Source of the DNA: CAYMUR01 sp964393615
Lineage (GTDB): Bacteria > Planctomycetota > Planctomycetia > Pirellulales > Pirellulaceae
Length of the DNA: 64,000 nucleotides
Direction: 5' to 3'
NCBI GenBank assembly: GCA_964393615.1
Contig: CAYMUR010000001.1
Coordinates: forward strand, 94,742-158,741
The notes under the pieces were generated by a model, which saw only the letters and a program-made list of their open reading frames with translations, was not told the DNA's origin and ran no database searches. Made by a program: the position numbers and the translations under genes. Shown piece by piece: positions 45,465-53,823 of this stretch (the first letter of the stretch is position 1; each line of letters begins with the position of its first letter).

Positions 45465-46382
45465 ATGGCTGGATTTATTGTAAAACGTATCCTGGGGTTA
45501 ATACCGACCTTGGCCGTCATCATGACTCTGTCGTTCTTCGTGATACGGCTGGCACCCGGAAGTCCTTTTAACGACCAACGTGCAGTAGCTCCAGAAGTAA
45601 GGGCCGAATTGGAAGCCAAATACGGGTTCGATCGCCCCTTACCGATTCAATTTTTACGTTACACGGGTAATCTCGTAAGAGGTGATTTAGGGCTTTCGAT
45701 TAAGTACCCCCAGCGCAGTGTCAATGAAATCATTGCCATTGGATTTCCGGTGACCTTGGTACTGGCAACCGTTGCACTAGTTTGGGCGCTTCTGCTCGGG
45801 ATAACAGCAGGTATTATCGGGGCCGTTCGCCAAAACACAGCCTGGGACTACGGGGCCATGACCACGGCCATGGTGGGGATCAGCATTCCCACCTTTGTCT
45901 TCGGTCCACTTCTGGTACTACTCTTTTCTCTGACACTACACTGGTTTCCACCAGCTGGATGGGGAACCTGGAAACACATTATTTTGCCAGGTATCACCTT
46001 GGGCACGGTACGGGCCTCATACATCGCCAGGTTGACACGGGCAGGCATGTTGGAAGTAGTTCGTTCTGATTTCATCCGTACTGCACGAGCCAAAGGTTTA
46101 CCAGAAAAACTGATTATTTGGCGTCATATGTTACGAGCGGGACTGTTGCCTGTAGTTTCCTACCTGGGACCGGCAATCGCTTTCATGATGGTGGGCAGTG
46201 TTGTCGTCGAAAAAATCTTCAATACACCTGGTATCGGTCCCTACTTTGTTGATGCAGCCTTTAACCGTGATTTGTTTTTAGTCATGGGAATTGTCTTGTT
46301 GGAATCCATCTTTCTGCTCACCATGAACTTGATCGTTGACGTCATGTATGGCTGGCTCGACCCACGTATTACATATGATTGA
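45465..46382 (+). CDS. oppB: peptide ABC transporter permease OppB-like
   Basis: A 305-residue inner-membrane permease with six predicted membrane helices. It starts MAGFIVKRILGLIPTLAVIMTLSFFVIRLAPGSPF, the standard OppB/DppB opening, and carries the coupling-helix EAA loop (ARLTRAGMLEVVRSDFIRTARAKGLPEKLIIWRHMLRAGLLPVV). The length is normal. It lies between the binding-protein gene and oppC on the same strand. Confidence 0.95.
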   Translation: MAGFIVKRILGLIPTLAVIMTLSFFVIRLAPGSPFNDQRAVAPEVRAELEAKYGFDRPLPIQFLRYTGNLVRGDLGLSIKYPQRSVNEIIAIGFPVTLVLATVALVWALLLGITAGIIGAVRQNTAWDYGAMTTAMVGISIPTFVFGPLLVLLFSLTLHWFPPAGWGTWKHIILPGITLGTVRASYIARLTRAGMLEVVRSDFIRTARAKGLPEKLIIWRHMLRAGLLPVVSYLGPAIAFMMVGSVVVEKIFNTPGIGPYFVDAAFNRDLFLVMGIVLLESIFLLTMNLIVDVMYGWLDPRITYD

Positions 46383-46550
46383 AACCCAATAGCTACCGCA
46401 GCAAAAAATGCCACGTACAAAAAATAATGGACAGATGGCCGTCGTCCAATCCCCCCTAAGTGCTTGCTTGAAAACAGAGAAATGGCTCTGGTCACCACCA
46501 CTCTCTCATCTCGCCGTGAACCCTTTGCCACTCTGTAACAACAGAAAACC

Positions 46551-47477
46551 ATGACACATAGCAATTCAGCCCAACGACACCCAGTTTCGTCATCGCTGCT
46601 CCCTGATGGTCAGCTGGTTTCGGGTACATCACTGTGGAAGGATGCCTGGCAACGACTACGCAAAAATCGCATGGCGGTGACTGCTGTCATTGTCGTCGGT
46701 AGCCTGACCGTTGCCGCCTGCATTGGGCCAGCCGTTGTCAAAATATTTTGGGGTTACGATTTCGAATCTCAAAATTTGGCGTATGGTGCTCAACCGCCAT
46801 CGTACGACCATTGGTTCGGTACTGACTTTCTGGGTCGTGATCTGCTTACCCGAGTCTTGTATGGTGCGCGTGTTAGCCTACAAATCGGACTATTGGCTGC
46901 ATTCGTGTCAGCCACAGTTGGCACGGTTTATGGCGCTGTAGCCGGATACGTAGGGGGCCAAGTCGATACGATTATGATGCGCATCGTGGATGTGTTGTAC
47001 GTTCTTCCCTACATGTTCCTGGTAATCATCCTGGTGACAATCTTTAATCAAAGCCTGTTATTAGTATTCGTGGCCCTAGGACTTGTCGGTTGGCTGATGA
47101 CTGCCAGGATCGTCCGTGGTCAGGTGCTTAGCTTGAAAGAACGCGAGTTCGTTCGAGCAGGACAAAGCGTCGGTTCCAGCAATACGGCCATCGTGTTCCG
47201 CCATTTGATTCCCAACACACTTGGCCCTATCGTTGTGTATTTTACGCTAACGGTTCCCAATATGATTCTCCAGGAGGCCTTCCTGTCATTTCTGGGATTG
47301 GGCGTCCAGGAACCGCAAGCCAGCCTGGGAGCGTTGATTAACGAAGGTGCCAATCAAATGATTGTATTTTGGTGGGCCGTCGTATTTCCTGGAAGTGCAC
47401 TCGCATTGCTCCTGTTCTCATTAAACTTTCTAGGTGACGGAATGCGTGATGCTCTCGATCCACAGATGAAAACCTGA
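46551..47477 (+). CDS. oppC: peptide ABC transporter permease OppC-like
   Basis: 308 residues. OppC_N segment SLWKDAWQRLRKNRMAVTAVIVVG (first membrane helix), then PSYDHWFGTDFLGRDLLTRVLYGARVSLQIGLLAA and the EAA loop REFVRAGQSVGSSNTAIVFRHLIPNTLGPIVV. It pairs with OppB to form the channel. The stop is eight bases before oppD. The 168-bp gap after oppB holds no recognised element. Confidence 0.95.
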   Translation: MTHSNSAQRHPVSSSLLPDGQLVSGTSLWKDAWQRLRKNRMAVTAVIVVGSLTVAACIGPAVVKIFWGYDFESQNLAYGAQPPSYDHWFGTDFLGRDLLTRVLYGARVSLQIGLLAAFVSATVGTVYGAVAGYVGGQVDTIMMRIVDVLYVLPYMFLVIILVTIFNQSLLLVFVALGLVGWLMTARIVRGQVLSLKEREFVRAGQSVGSSNTAIVFRHLIPNTLGPIVVYFTLTVPNMILQEAFLSFLGLGVQEPQASLGALINEGANQMIVFWWAVVFPGSALALLLFSLNFLGDGMRDALDPQMKT

Positions 47478-47485
47478 AAACCAGC

Positions 47486-48469
47486 ATGGAACAACCAATT
47501 TTGTCCATACAAGGTCTACACACTTATTTCCGTACCGACGACGGAATTGTGAAAGCAGTGGACAACGTAACCTTCGATGTCTTTCCCGGAGAAACACTCG
47601 GCATTGTAGGGGAAAGTGGATCAGGCAAAACGGTTACTTGCCTCTCTGCCATGAATCTTGTTCCTCAACCACCAGGCTATTTCCCCAGCGGAAAAGTTCT
47701 CTTTGATGGACAGGATGTGCTGCAGATGTCGCGCCGTCAACTCGAATCAATGCGAGGCGATCAGGCGTCGATGATTTTCCAGGACCCCATGACCTCGCTA
47801 AATCCCTATCTAACCGTGGAAAGGCAACTCACCGAAGTGCTTGAAGTCCACCAGCAGGTGACGCGGGCCACTTCCCGACAACGAGTTATTGAGATGCTGG
47901 GTCGCGTTGGCATTTCAGACGCGGAAGAACGTATTAGACAATATCCCCATCAGTTTTCTGGAGGGATGCGACAGAGAGTCATGATCGCAATGGCTCTTTT
48001 GTGTCAACCGAAATTACTTATTGCCGACGAGCCGACTACCGCGTTGGACGTCACCATTCAGGCCCAGATCCTTGATCTAATTCGAGATCTCAAGCACAAC
48101 TTCAACACAAGTGTCATTTTAATTACACATGACTTGGGAGTCGTCGCGGGAGTCACGGACCGACTGATTGTGATGTATGCCGGCAAGATTGTTGAACAGG
48201 GACCCACCGAACAGGTGTTTGCACACCCGGGACACCCTTACACCCAAGGGCTCTTGAAAAGTGTCCCACGTCTCGATAAACAAAGCTGCGAAAATCTAGA
48301 AGCCATTCCAGGACTACCTCCCGACCTGTCCCATTTACCGGATGGCTGCCCTTTCCACCCACGCTGCAGCCGTGCCGTCGACCGATGTTTATCCGAATTC
48401 CCTGATACCGTCTTATTCAACCAGCATCATTCGGCTGTTTGTTGGGAATTAGACAAGCCATTGCCATGA
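47486..48469 (+). CDS. oppD: peptide ABC transporter ATP-binding protein OppD-like
   Basis: 327 residues. Walker A GESGSGKT, Q-loop MIFQDPMTSLNPYLTV, ABC signature FSGGMRQRVMIAMAL, Walker B LLIADEPTTALDVTIQAQ, H-loop ITHDLGVVAGV. The C-terminal oligopeptide-transporter extension with the iron-sulfur-type Cys motif is present (GCPFHPRCSRAVDRC ... VCWELD). Its stop overlaps the oppF ATG (ATGA), indicating translational coupling. Confidence 0.96.
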   Translation: MEQPILSIQGLHTYFRTDDGIVKAVDNVTFDVFPGETLGIVGESGSGKTVTCLSAMNLVPQPPGYFPSGKVLFDGQDVLQMSRRQLESMRGDQASMIFQDPMTSLNPYLTVERQLTEVLEVHQQVTRATSRQRVIEMLGRVGISDAEERIRQYPHQFSGGMRQRVMIAMALLCQPKLLIADEPTTALDVTIQAQILDLIRDLKHNFNTSVILITHDLGVVAGVTDRLIVMYAGKIVEQGPTEQVFAHPGHPYTQGLLKSVPRLDKQSCENLEAIPGLPPDLSHLPDGCPFHPRCSRAVDRCLSEFPDTVLFNQHHSAVCWELDKPLP

Positions 48470-49485
48470 CTGATCCCTTATTGAAACTTACGAATTTAAA
48501 AGTGCATTTTCCTGTATTACACGGCGCATTATGGCGTAAGCCAGTCGGTATGATCCGCGCCGTGGAGGATGTCTCGTTGGAAGTTTACCGTGGTGAAACA
48601 CTGGGATTGGTGGGAGAAAGTGGTTGTGGCAAATCCACGACGGGGAGTGCCGCTCTTCAATTAACACGTCCCACAGCCGGTACAGTTCACTTTGACGGCC
48701 AGGAACTCACCAAACATTGGACGCGCCGTTGGGGTCGCTGGACATGGGACCGTTATTTGCAGCAAATCCGCCGTCGAATGCAAATCATTTTCCAAGACCC
48801 GTATGCCAGCTTGAACCCGCGCATGACGGTCGAGGCCATTGTGGGCGAACCGTTGCGGGCATTCGGTTTGGCACATGGAATCAAGCTTCGACAACAAGTG
48901 CAGGAATTGATGGTCCATGTCGGCATGAACCCACAGTTTATCCGACGCTATCCACACGAGTTTTCTGGCGGTCAGCGGCAGAGAATTGGTATCGCACGCG
49001 CACTTGCCTTACGACCTGAACTGATCGTTGCTGACGAACCAGTCAGCGCACTCGATGTCTCAATTCAAGCACAAGTCTTAAACCTTTTACAGCAGCTACA
49101 GAAAGAGTTTGGCTTGACGTATTTGTTCATTGCACACGACCTCGCCGCTGTGCGACATATTAGCGATCGCATTGCAGTCATGTATCTGGGAAAGATTGTC
49201 GAACTTGCCAACCGGGATCGTCTTTTTCAGACTCCTTTGCATCCATATACCCAGGCGCTTATTTCTGCCGTTCCCATCCCAGATCCCACCATCGAGCGCC
49301 GTCGTCAAAGAGTGGTGTTAACCGGCGAAGTTCCCAGTCCCATGACCCCCCCCAGCGGTTGCCCGTTCCACACGAGGTGTCCGGTCCGTGAACCCCGCTG
49401 TGAACACGAAATGCCAACGTTACGAAAAATTTCAACGGATCACTGGACAGCCTGTCACTTGGTCGATGCTGCCGCAACCAAATAG
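48466..49485 (+). CDS. oppF: peptide ABC transporter ATP-binding protein OppF-like
   Basis: 339 residues from the ATG that overlaps the oppD stop; a longer frame from 48439 is rejected for that reason. Walker A GESGCGKST, Q-loop IIFQDPYASLNPRMTV, signature FSGGQRQRIGIARAL, Walker B LIVADEPVSALDVSIQAQ, H-loop IAHDLAAVRHI, and the C-terminal Cys extension GCPFHTRCPVREPRC. The N-terminal insert LHGALWRKPVGMIRAVEDV is typical of OppF. The 3' end overlaps the convergent small membrane protein gene by 31 bp. Confidence 0.96.
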   Translation: MTDPLLKLTNLKVHFPVLHGALWRKPVGMIRAVEDVSLEVYRGETLGLVGESGCGKSTTGSAALQLTRPTAGTVHFDGQELTKHWTRRWGRWTWDRYLQQIRRRMQIIFQDPYASLNPRMTVEAIVGEPLRAFGLAHGIKLRQQVQELMVHVGMNPQFIRRYPHEFSGGQRQRIGIARALALRPELIVADEPVSALDVSIQAQVLNLLQQLQKEFGLTYLFIAHDLAAVRHISDRIAVMYLGKIVELANRDRLFQTPLHPYTQALISAVPIPDPTIERRRQRVVLTGEVPSPMTPPSGCPFHTRCPVREPRCEHEMPTLRKISTDHWTACHLVDAAATK

Positions 49486-49895
49486 TGATCTAGCAAGACC
49501 AATGTTTCGTCACGCTGACTCCCAGCGCACAGGTAAATGGCTCGAAAGGCGGAGAGCAGGCTATTCTCTGAATCACGAATGAGCACGATCAGATCCCCAT
49601 TAACTTCGTAATGAACAAATTGTGACCAGGGAAAAAGCAATTGCCTACCAAATGCTCGCTGTGTCACACCCCCCGGCCCCAAATCATAATGGACTGGAAG
49701 CCAACAGCGCCAGGCAGCTATCCACAGCGTCACCATGCAAATGCCCCCGACCACAAAACTGCCCGTGACGCGCCCCGCCAAGATTGAAAACCCCACCGAT
49801 GCGCCAAGGATCCAGCAAGCAGTGCATGACTCGTGCAGCAATGGCCACTGAATCAACCGTACCGGCGTTGGTGGAATTTTGTGAGATGAAACCAT
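49455..49895 (-). CDS. small membrane protein, PH-like, conserved in planctomycetes
   Basis: 146 residues with two hydrophobic segments near the N-terminus (SCTACWILGASVGFSILAG; FVVGGICMVTLWIAAW), then a soluble beta-rich part (YDLGPGGVTQRAFGRQLLFPWSQFVHYEVNGDLIVLI). This layout resembles bacterial PH-domain membrane proteins. It ends with a helix (LLDHYLVAAAS). I know similar planctomycete proteins but no function. Its last 31 bp overlap oppF on the opposite strand, so the two transcripts converge. Confidence 0.75.
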   Translation of the reverse strand: MVSSHKIPPTPVRLIQWPLLHESCTACWILGASVGFSILAGRVTGSFVVGGICMVTLWIAAWRCWLPVHYDLGPGGVTQRAFGRQLLFPWSQFVHYEVNGDLIVLIRDSENSLLSAFRAIYLCAGSQRDETLVLLDHYLVAAASTK

Positions 49896-50072
49896 TGTAA
49901 AGACTTCTGTTTAACCTGGGACTGTCTCAGCGGGTTCATAGCTACTGCCAGGTTGGCAGGGAGTGTCCGGAAATAAATTTCTCCAACGGGATGAATCGAG
50001 TGAGACGTTTCGCGGGCATGGTTCTGGAAACTGGAAGTCTGCCCCTGGCAGACACAGGATTTCCACAATTTG

Positions 50073-50142
50073 ACCCAATCACAGTACCCCAATCACAGTA
50101 CCCCAATCACAGTACCCCAATCACAGTACCCCAATCACAGTA
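50073..50142. repeat. tandem repeat, 5 x 14 bp visible, runs into a gap
   Basis: Five units of CCCCAATCACAGTA (the first begins ACCC), ending exactly at the N run. ATC-ACAGTA-CCCC spans the unit junction. The total length is unknown. Confidence 0.95.
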
Positions 50143-50242
50143 NNNNNNNNNNNNNNNNNNNNNNNNNNNNNNNNNNNNNNNNNNNNNNNNNNNNNNNNNN
50201 NNNNNNNNNNNNNNNNNNNNNNNNNNNNNNNNNNNNNNNNNN
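50143..50242. other. assembly gap (100 N)
   Basis: Exactly 100 N following the 14-bp repeat array; no repeat unit is visible on the right side, which resumes at CCCCGATGGGG. Confidence 0.98.
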
Positions 50243-50266
50243 CCCCGATGGGGACACCGGGCTAGT

Positions 50267-51064
50267 TCACTTGGCCAATTCGTGCCGAATATTGGAAAAC
50301 AAGTTAGCGGCAAAGCTATACATGCATTCCCAATCCTCACCACACTGAACCCAATGAACTCCCATCCGGGCCGCTTCCAGTGCGTACTTAGGATCTCCCG
50401 CCATACCCATCCCACAAAATTTCCCTGCTGCTCGAATCTTGTTGACAATCGTCTGTATGGTTTCCACAACCTGCGGGTGGTCTAGCTGTCCTGGGTGACC
50501 CAATGACAATGCCAAATCACTCGGACCAATACAGATACTATCGATGCCATCAATCGACACAAAATCGTCGATTTCTTCGTATGCTGCCACGGTTTCCACC
50601 TGGACCGTAACAAACAAATATTTATTGGCAGCCTCTATATAGTCGGCCACTTGAGTTCGACCAAAGTCTGACGCCCTACGGGGTCCCAAGCCGCGTTTTC
50701 CGAGAGGGGCATACCGGCAAATTTCCATGACCTTTCGGGCCTCAGCAGCAGATTGCACTTGAGGAACAACAATACCTTGTGCCCCGATGTCCAAAATTGA
50801 CTTGATAGATGCTACGTCAGAATCCCTCGACCGAACCATCACGGGAACCTGTCGTACACGGGCAGCCATTAAATGGGCCATGACGGTTTCGACACTAAGA
50901 TGCGAATGCTCAAGATCAATCCAAATGAAATCCGTACAAGGAGCAATCACTTCGGTAATGACCGGGTCGCATAACGTCACCCCGCAACCAAGGCAAAATT
51001 GGCCCGCGAGTAGTTTATCTCGAAGTTCTTTAATCGGCTCAAGCAAACTTGGTATTTCAGACAC
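50267..51064 (-). CDS. HpcH/HpaI aldolase family protein (2-keto-3-deoxy sugar acid type)
   Basis: 265 residues. A class II pyruvate aldolase with the full motif set: FIWIDLEHSHLS (Asp50, Glu52, His53), VPVMVRSRDSD, GAQGIVVPQVQSAAEARKVM, GKRGLGPRRASDFG, VTVQVETVAAYEEID with the metal-binding Glu, and CIGPSDLALSLG. Relatives cleave 2-keto-3-deoxy-glucarate, -rhamnonate or 4-hydroxy-2-oxo acids to pyruvate and an aldehyde. Unlike the paralogue at 17.3 kb it keeps the D-x-E-H base motif. It lies downstream of an alcohol dehydrogenase gene on the same strand, which could reduce the aldehyde or oxidise the sugar. Confidence 0.88.
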   Translation of the reverse strand: MSEIPSLLEPIKELRDKLLAGQFCLGCGVTLCDPVITEVIAPCTDFIWIDLEHSHLSVETVMAHLMAARVRQVPVMVRSRDSDVASIKSILDIGAQGIVVPQVQSAAEARKVMEICRYAPLGKRGLGPRRASDFGRTQVADYIEAANKYLFVTVQVETVAAYEEIDDFVSIDGIDSICIGPSDLALSLGHPGQLDHPQVVETIQTIVNKIRAAGKFCGMGMAGDPKYALEAARMGVHWVQCGEDWECMYSFAANLFSNIRHELAK

Positions 51065-51256
51065 AAATCACCTTCGGTTCAAGATTGAAGATTCACCGAT
51101 GAAGCGATGGAATAAAACGACAATACCTGCACATCTCTACTGTTTTTTGCATCTATTTCAGCAATTGGCAAACGTCCCTCAACAAAGAGGCTACGGCAGG
51201 TAAAGAGATCTCTGCAGTCCATCGGTCTCACCAGGTCAGCAGCAGCACCGGTACAA

Positions 51257-51285
51257 TATCTAGACTGAACCGTGGTGATTGTCAA
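51257..51285 (-). promoter_or_regulatory. possible sigma-70 promoter for the aldolase
   Basis: Reading the minus strand: TTGACA (51285-51280), a 17-base spacer and TAGATA (51262-51257). The -35 box is perfect and the -10 box poor. It would give a leader of about 190 bases. Confidence 0.4.
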
Positions 51286-51298
51286 CACTCTGCACCCA

Positions 51299-52324
51299 TT
51301 AAGAATCTATTTCCAACACCAGGCGTCCAAGAACCTTTCCCTCACGCAACATAGCTAGCGCGTCATTGATTCGTTCAAAAGGCAACCTGTCAGTGACGAT
51401 TGTTTGTGTTTTCCCTAACGCCACCAATTCCACGACTTTGATCAGATCCTGTTGGCGGCCACAACGTGAACCGATCACCTGCAATTCATTCTGGGCAATC
51501 TGTTTTCCACTCAATGGATATTCTTCAGGAGTATACCCAACGATCACAAGTCGTCCACCATTTGCCAAGGAATCAATTCCCCAGCCCATCGTCTTCTGCA
51601 TACCGACAATGTCAACCACGCATTCCACACCCCAGCCTTCTGTCAGCTGGCGAACTTTTTCCGGAACATTCTCCTGGCCACCATGTACGACTTCATCGGC
51701 GCCCAATTCCAATGCGCGGTTCACTTTGGCATCGGCGATGTCCACGGCAATGACCCGTGCACCGGCTAATTTGGCAAACTGGATTGCATAGGATCCCACT
51801 CCACCCACACCGATTATCAGGACGGATTCTCCCAGCTTGATTCCGCTACGATCTATTGCGTGATACGCAGTAATTCCAGCATCGACTAATACCGCGGCGT
51901 CTGCCCAATCTACCGATTCCGGAAAGGGGACAAGTTGTCGAGCAGGTATACAAAAATAATCAGCATGTCCCCCTGGCAAACCTCTTACCCCCAAGACCCC
52001 AGTCATGTGGGGACAAATATTCGCCCGGTTATTACGGCAAAATGCACAACGGCCACACACCTGGAAATTGTGAGTGATCACCCGAGCTCCCAACTCGATC
52101 TCGTCGACGCGACTACCGATGGCCTCCACATATCCAGCAGGTTCGTGGCCACTGATAAACGGCAAATCAGGACGATATCCAAACCCCTCCATGAGCTTCA
52201 AATCCGTGCCATCCACTCCACAGGCCATTACTTTTACTAAAACTTCTTCCTCGCCCGGTGTTGGTTTAGCAACCTCCTCTACCGAAAGTGGTTTTCCAAA
52301 TTCCTTCAAAACCGCTGCACGCAT
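51299..52324 (-). CDS. zinc-dependent alcohol dehydrogenase (MDR family)
   Basis: 341 residues from ATG 52324, which has GGAGG eight bases upstream; the longer frame from 52369 is rejected. Catalytic zinc site: Cys35 (ACGVDGTD), His60-Glu61 (SGHEPAG). The structural zinc has four Cys at 90, 93, 96 and 104 (VCGRCAFCRNNRANIC). NAD-binding motif IIGVGGVGSYAIQFAKLAGARVIAVD. Relatives include sorbitol, threonine and aryl alcohol dehydrogenases; the substrate cannot be fixed. Its place beside an aldolase and a sugar isomerase suggests polyol or sugar-acid metabolism. It is divergent from the isomerase gene, with a 626-bp gap. Confidence 0.9.
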   Translation of the reverse strand: MRAAVLKEFGKPLSVEEVAKPTPGEEEVLVKVMACGVDGTDLKLMEGFGYRPDLPFISGHEPAGYVEAIGSRVDEIELGARVITHNFQVCGRCAFCRNNRANICPHMTGVLGVRGLPGGHADYFCIPARQLVPFPESVDWADAAVLVDAGITAYHAIDRSGIKLGESVLIIGVGGVGSYAIQFAKLAGARVIAVDIADAKVNRALELGADEVVHGGQENVPEKVRQLTEGWGVECVVDIVGMQKTMGWGIDSLANGGRLVIVGYTPEEYPLSGKQIAQNELQVIGSRCGRQQDLIKVVELVALGKTQTIVTDRLPFERINDALAMLREGKVLGRLVLEIDS

Positions 52325-52950
52325 CGAATGGCCTCCCACACCAAATTTTTTAAACCTGTGCCAGCCCACCGATTACGAAATTCCAGAAATTTTTTACCCA
52401 ACTTGCAGAAGTTGTTACGTCACAATTTTCCGGACCATACCCTAACATTCGGTCTCAGCCCCAGGTCTTTCTTCCAATCTATCCGTTTTATAGAACCTTT
52501 GATTTTCCGGTCATTACAAAACGGCATTCCATCTTCACGCGACAGCTCGACAGACTGACACAGTTTTCACGATGGAACAACGACCGATCATCTTAACAGG
52601 GAAGCCCCAACATTGCCAACGTTCGCTGACATGCGATCCCCTGTTAAATTGATCACGTTTGTTTGGTGGCCCGGGAAATGTTATCGCTGCGGCTCTCCAC
52701 AAAATCATAAGTCGGCAGGATGTCCCGTTTATTTTGCATGGCCAGGTAGTGTTGCGAAACAATTCCAGGGACTTGGCAGAACTCAAAACCAATGTGAGAA
52801 TATTGAGTTCTATTTCGGGTTTTGGTACGCTCACGGTCCTGTCGCCGAAACATGTGTCAAGCCAAAAGACACATCCCTTATCAAACGCAAAACAAATTTG
52901 CCGTAACCATAGAAGCCCTATTGACGATTTATTTCTCTGGAGTCACCGTC
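52325..52950. other. large divergent intergenic region
   Basis: 626 bases between the alcohol dehydrogenase and isomerase starts. Several open frames of 60-100 codons occur on both strands, but none has a ribosome-binding site or recognisable sequence. No repeat or hairpin stood out. It may hold a decayed gene. Confidence 0.45.
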
Positions 52951-53769
52951 ATGTCTATTCCGATTATTGGTAACCCACTTGGATTCTTTCATGACCCCTT
53001 GGAGTACTCGCTCAAGGTCATGGCCGAGGCAGGTTACGACCAGATCGAGATTTGTCATAGCCAAATCACCGATTTCAAGACTGCACAACTGCGAAATCAA
53101 TTGGCAGAGTTTGTTGAATCGTTGGGAATGAAACTAGTGGGATCAAATGTTCCCGACTCACCCTACTTCCAGTCACTCGATAGCAGTGACGATGTGAAGG
53201 TGGCATTGGCCGGCTTGAAACGAGATCTGGATATTGCGGCAGACTTGGGAGTGGAATATCTCATCACTTACGAAGGACGTGTACCGACCGGCGCTACGGA
53301 GGAACTCATTTCAGGAAGACTACTGGACGACACCACCGAGCTTCTACAAGAAGCAACGGACTACGGCGCCGAACGCAATATTGACGTGTTGATCGAAATC
53401 CATCCATTTACACTCGGCATTAATCTCGACTTCGCGACGCAACTTGTAGACCGTATCGACAGGAAGCAATTCGGAGTGGCTTACGACTCTTGCCATTTTG
53501 CTGTTGGCCGGCCCCACGACTATGTGGACGCCATTCGCACTTTGGGAGCAAGAATCAAACATGTCCACTTTTCCGACAGTGATCAGCGCAGCTCAGAATT
53601 ACACTTTCCTCCAGGGCGAGGTTGTCTTGATTTAGACGCTATTATCCAGGCACTCAAAGAGATCAGATTTTCAGGTTATTGGATGCTGGACCTCTTTCTC
53701 TACCCATTGCCAGTATGGGGATCAGGCGAAGGCATGAAGTACATGCGGAAAATGCTGTCCGAACTGTAA
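52951..53769 (+). CDS. sugar phosphate isomerase/epimerase (xylose isomerase-like TIM barrel)
   Basis: 272 residues. The ATG at 52951 has a purine-rich TGGAG eight to nine bases upstream; the frame's open extension to 52822 is not used. AP endonuclease 2/xylose-isomerase-like fold with metal ligands on successive strands: Glu in YLITYEGR, Glu/His in VLIEIHPF, Asp/His in VAYDSCHF, His/Asp in KHVHFSDSDQ, and PPGRGCLDLDAIIQAL. Members isomerise or epimerise sugars, inositols or hydroxypyruvate. It is divergent from the dehydrogenase and probably functions with it. Confidence 0.88.
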   Translation: MSIPIIGNPLGFFHDPLEYSLKVMAEAGYDQIEICHSQITDFKTAQLRNQLAEFVESLGMKLVGSNVPDSPYFQSLDSSDDVKVALAGLKRDLDIAADLGVEYLITYEGRVPTGATEELISGRLLDDTTELLQEATDYGAERNIDVLIEIHPFTLGINLDFATQLVDRIDRKQFGVAYDSCHFAVGRPHDYVDAIRTLGARIKHVHFSDSDQRSSELHFPPGRGCLDLDAIIQALKEIRFSGYWMLDLFLYPLPVWGSGEGMKYMRKMLSEL

Positions 53770-53823
53770 TGATTGCATTCGCATGCAAAAATTTCGCGGA
53801 ATTAACGATTGTCATTCTGCAAC

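Larger units (their letters stand above)
49896..50266. other. intergenic region with 14-bp repeat and assembly gap
   Basis: 371 bases, of which 100 are N and 70 are repeat units. No gene is seen in the readable sequence. Confidence 0.6.

Noticed and set aside
52325..52950. Small genes in the large divergent gap
   Set aside because: Several open frames of 60-100 codons on both strands overlap one another; none has a ribosome-binding site or recognisable motif.
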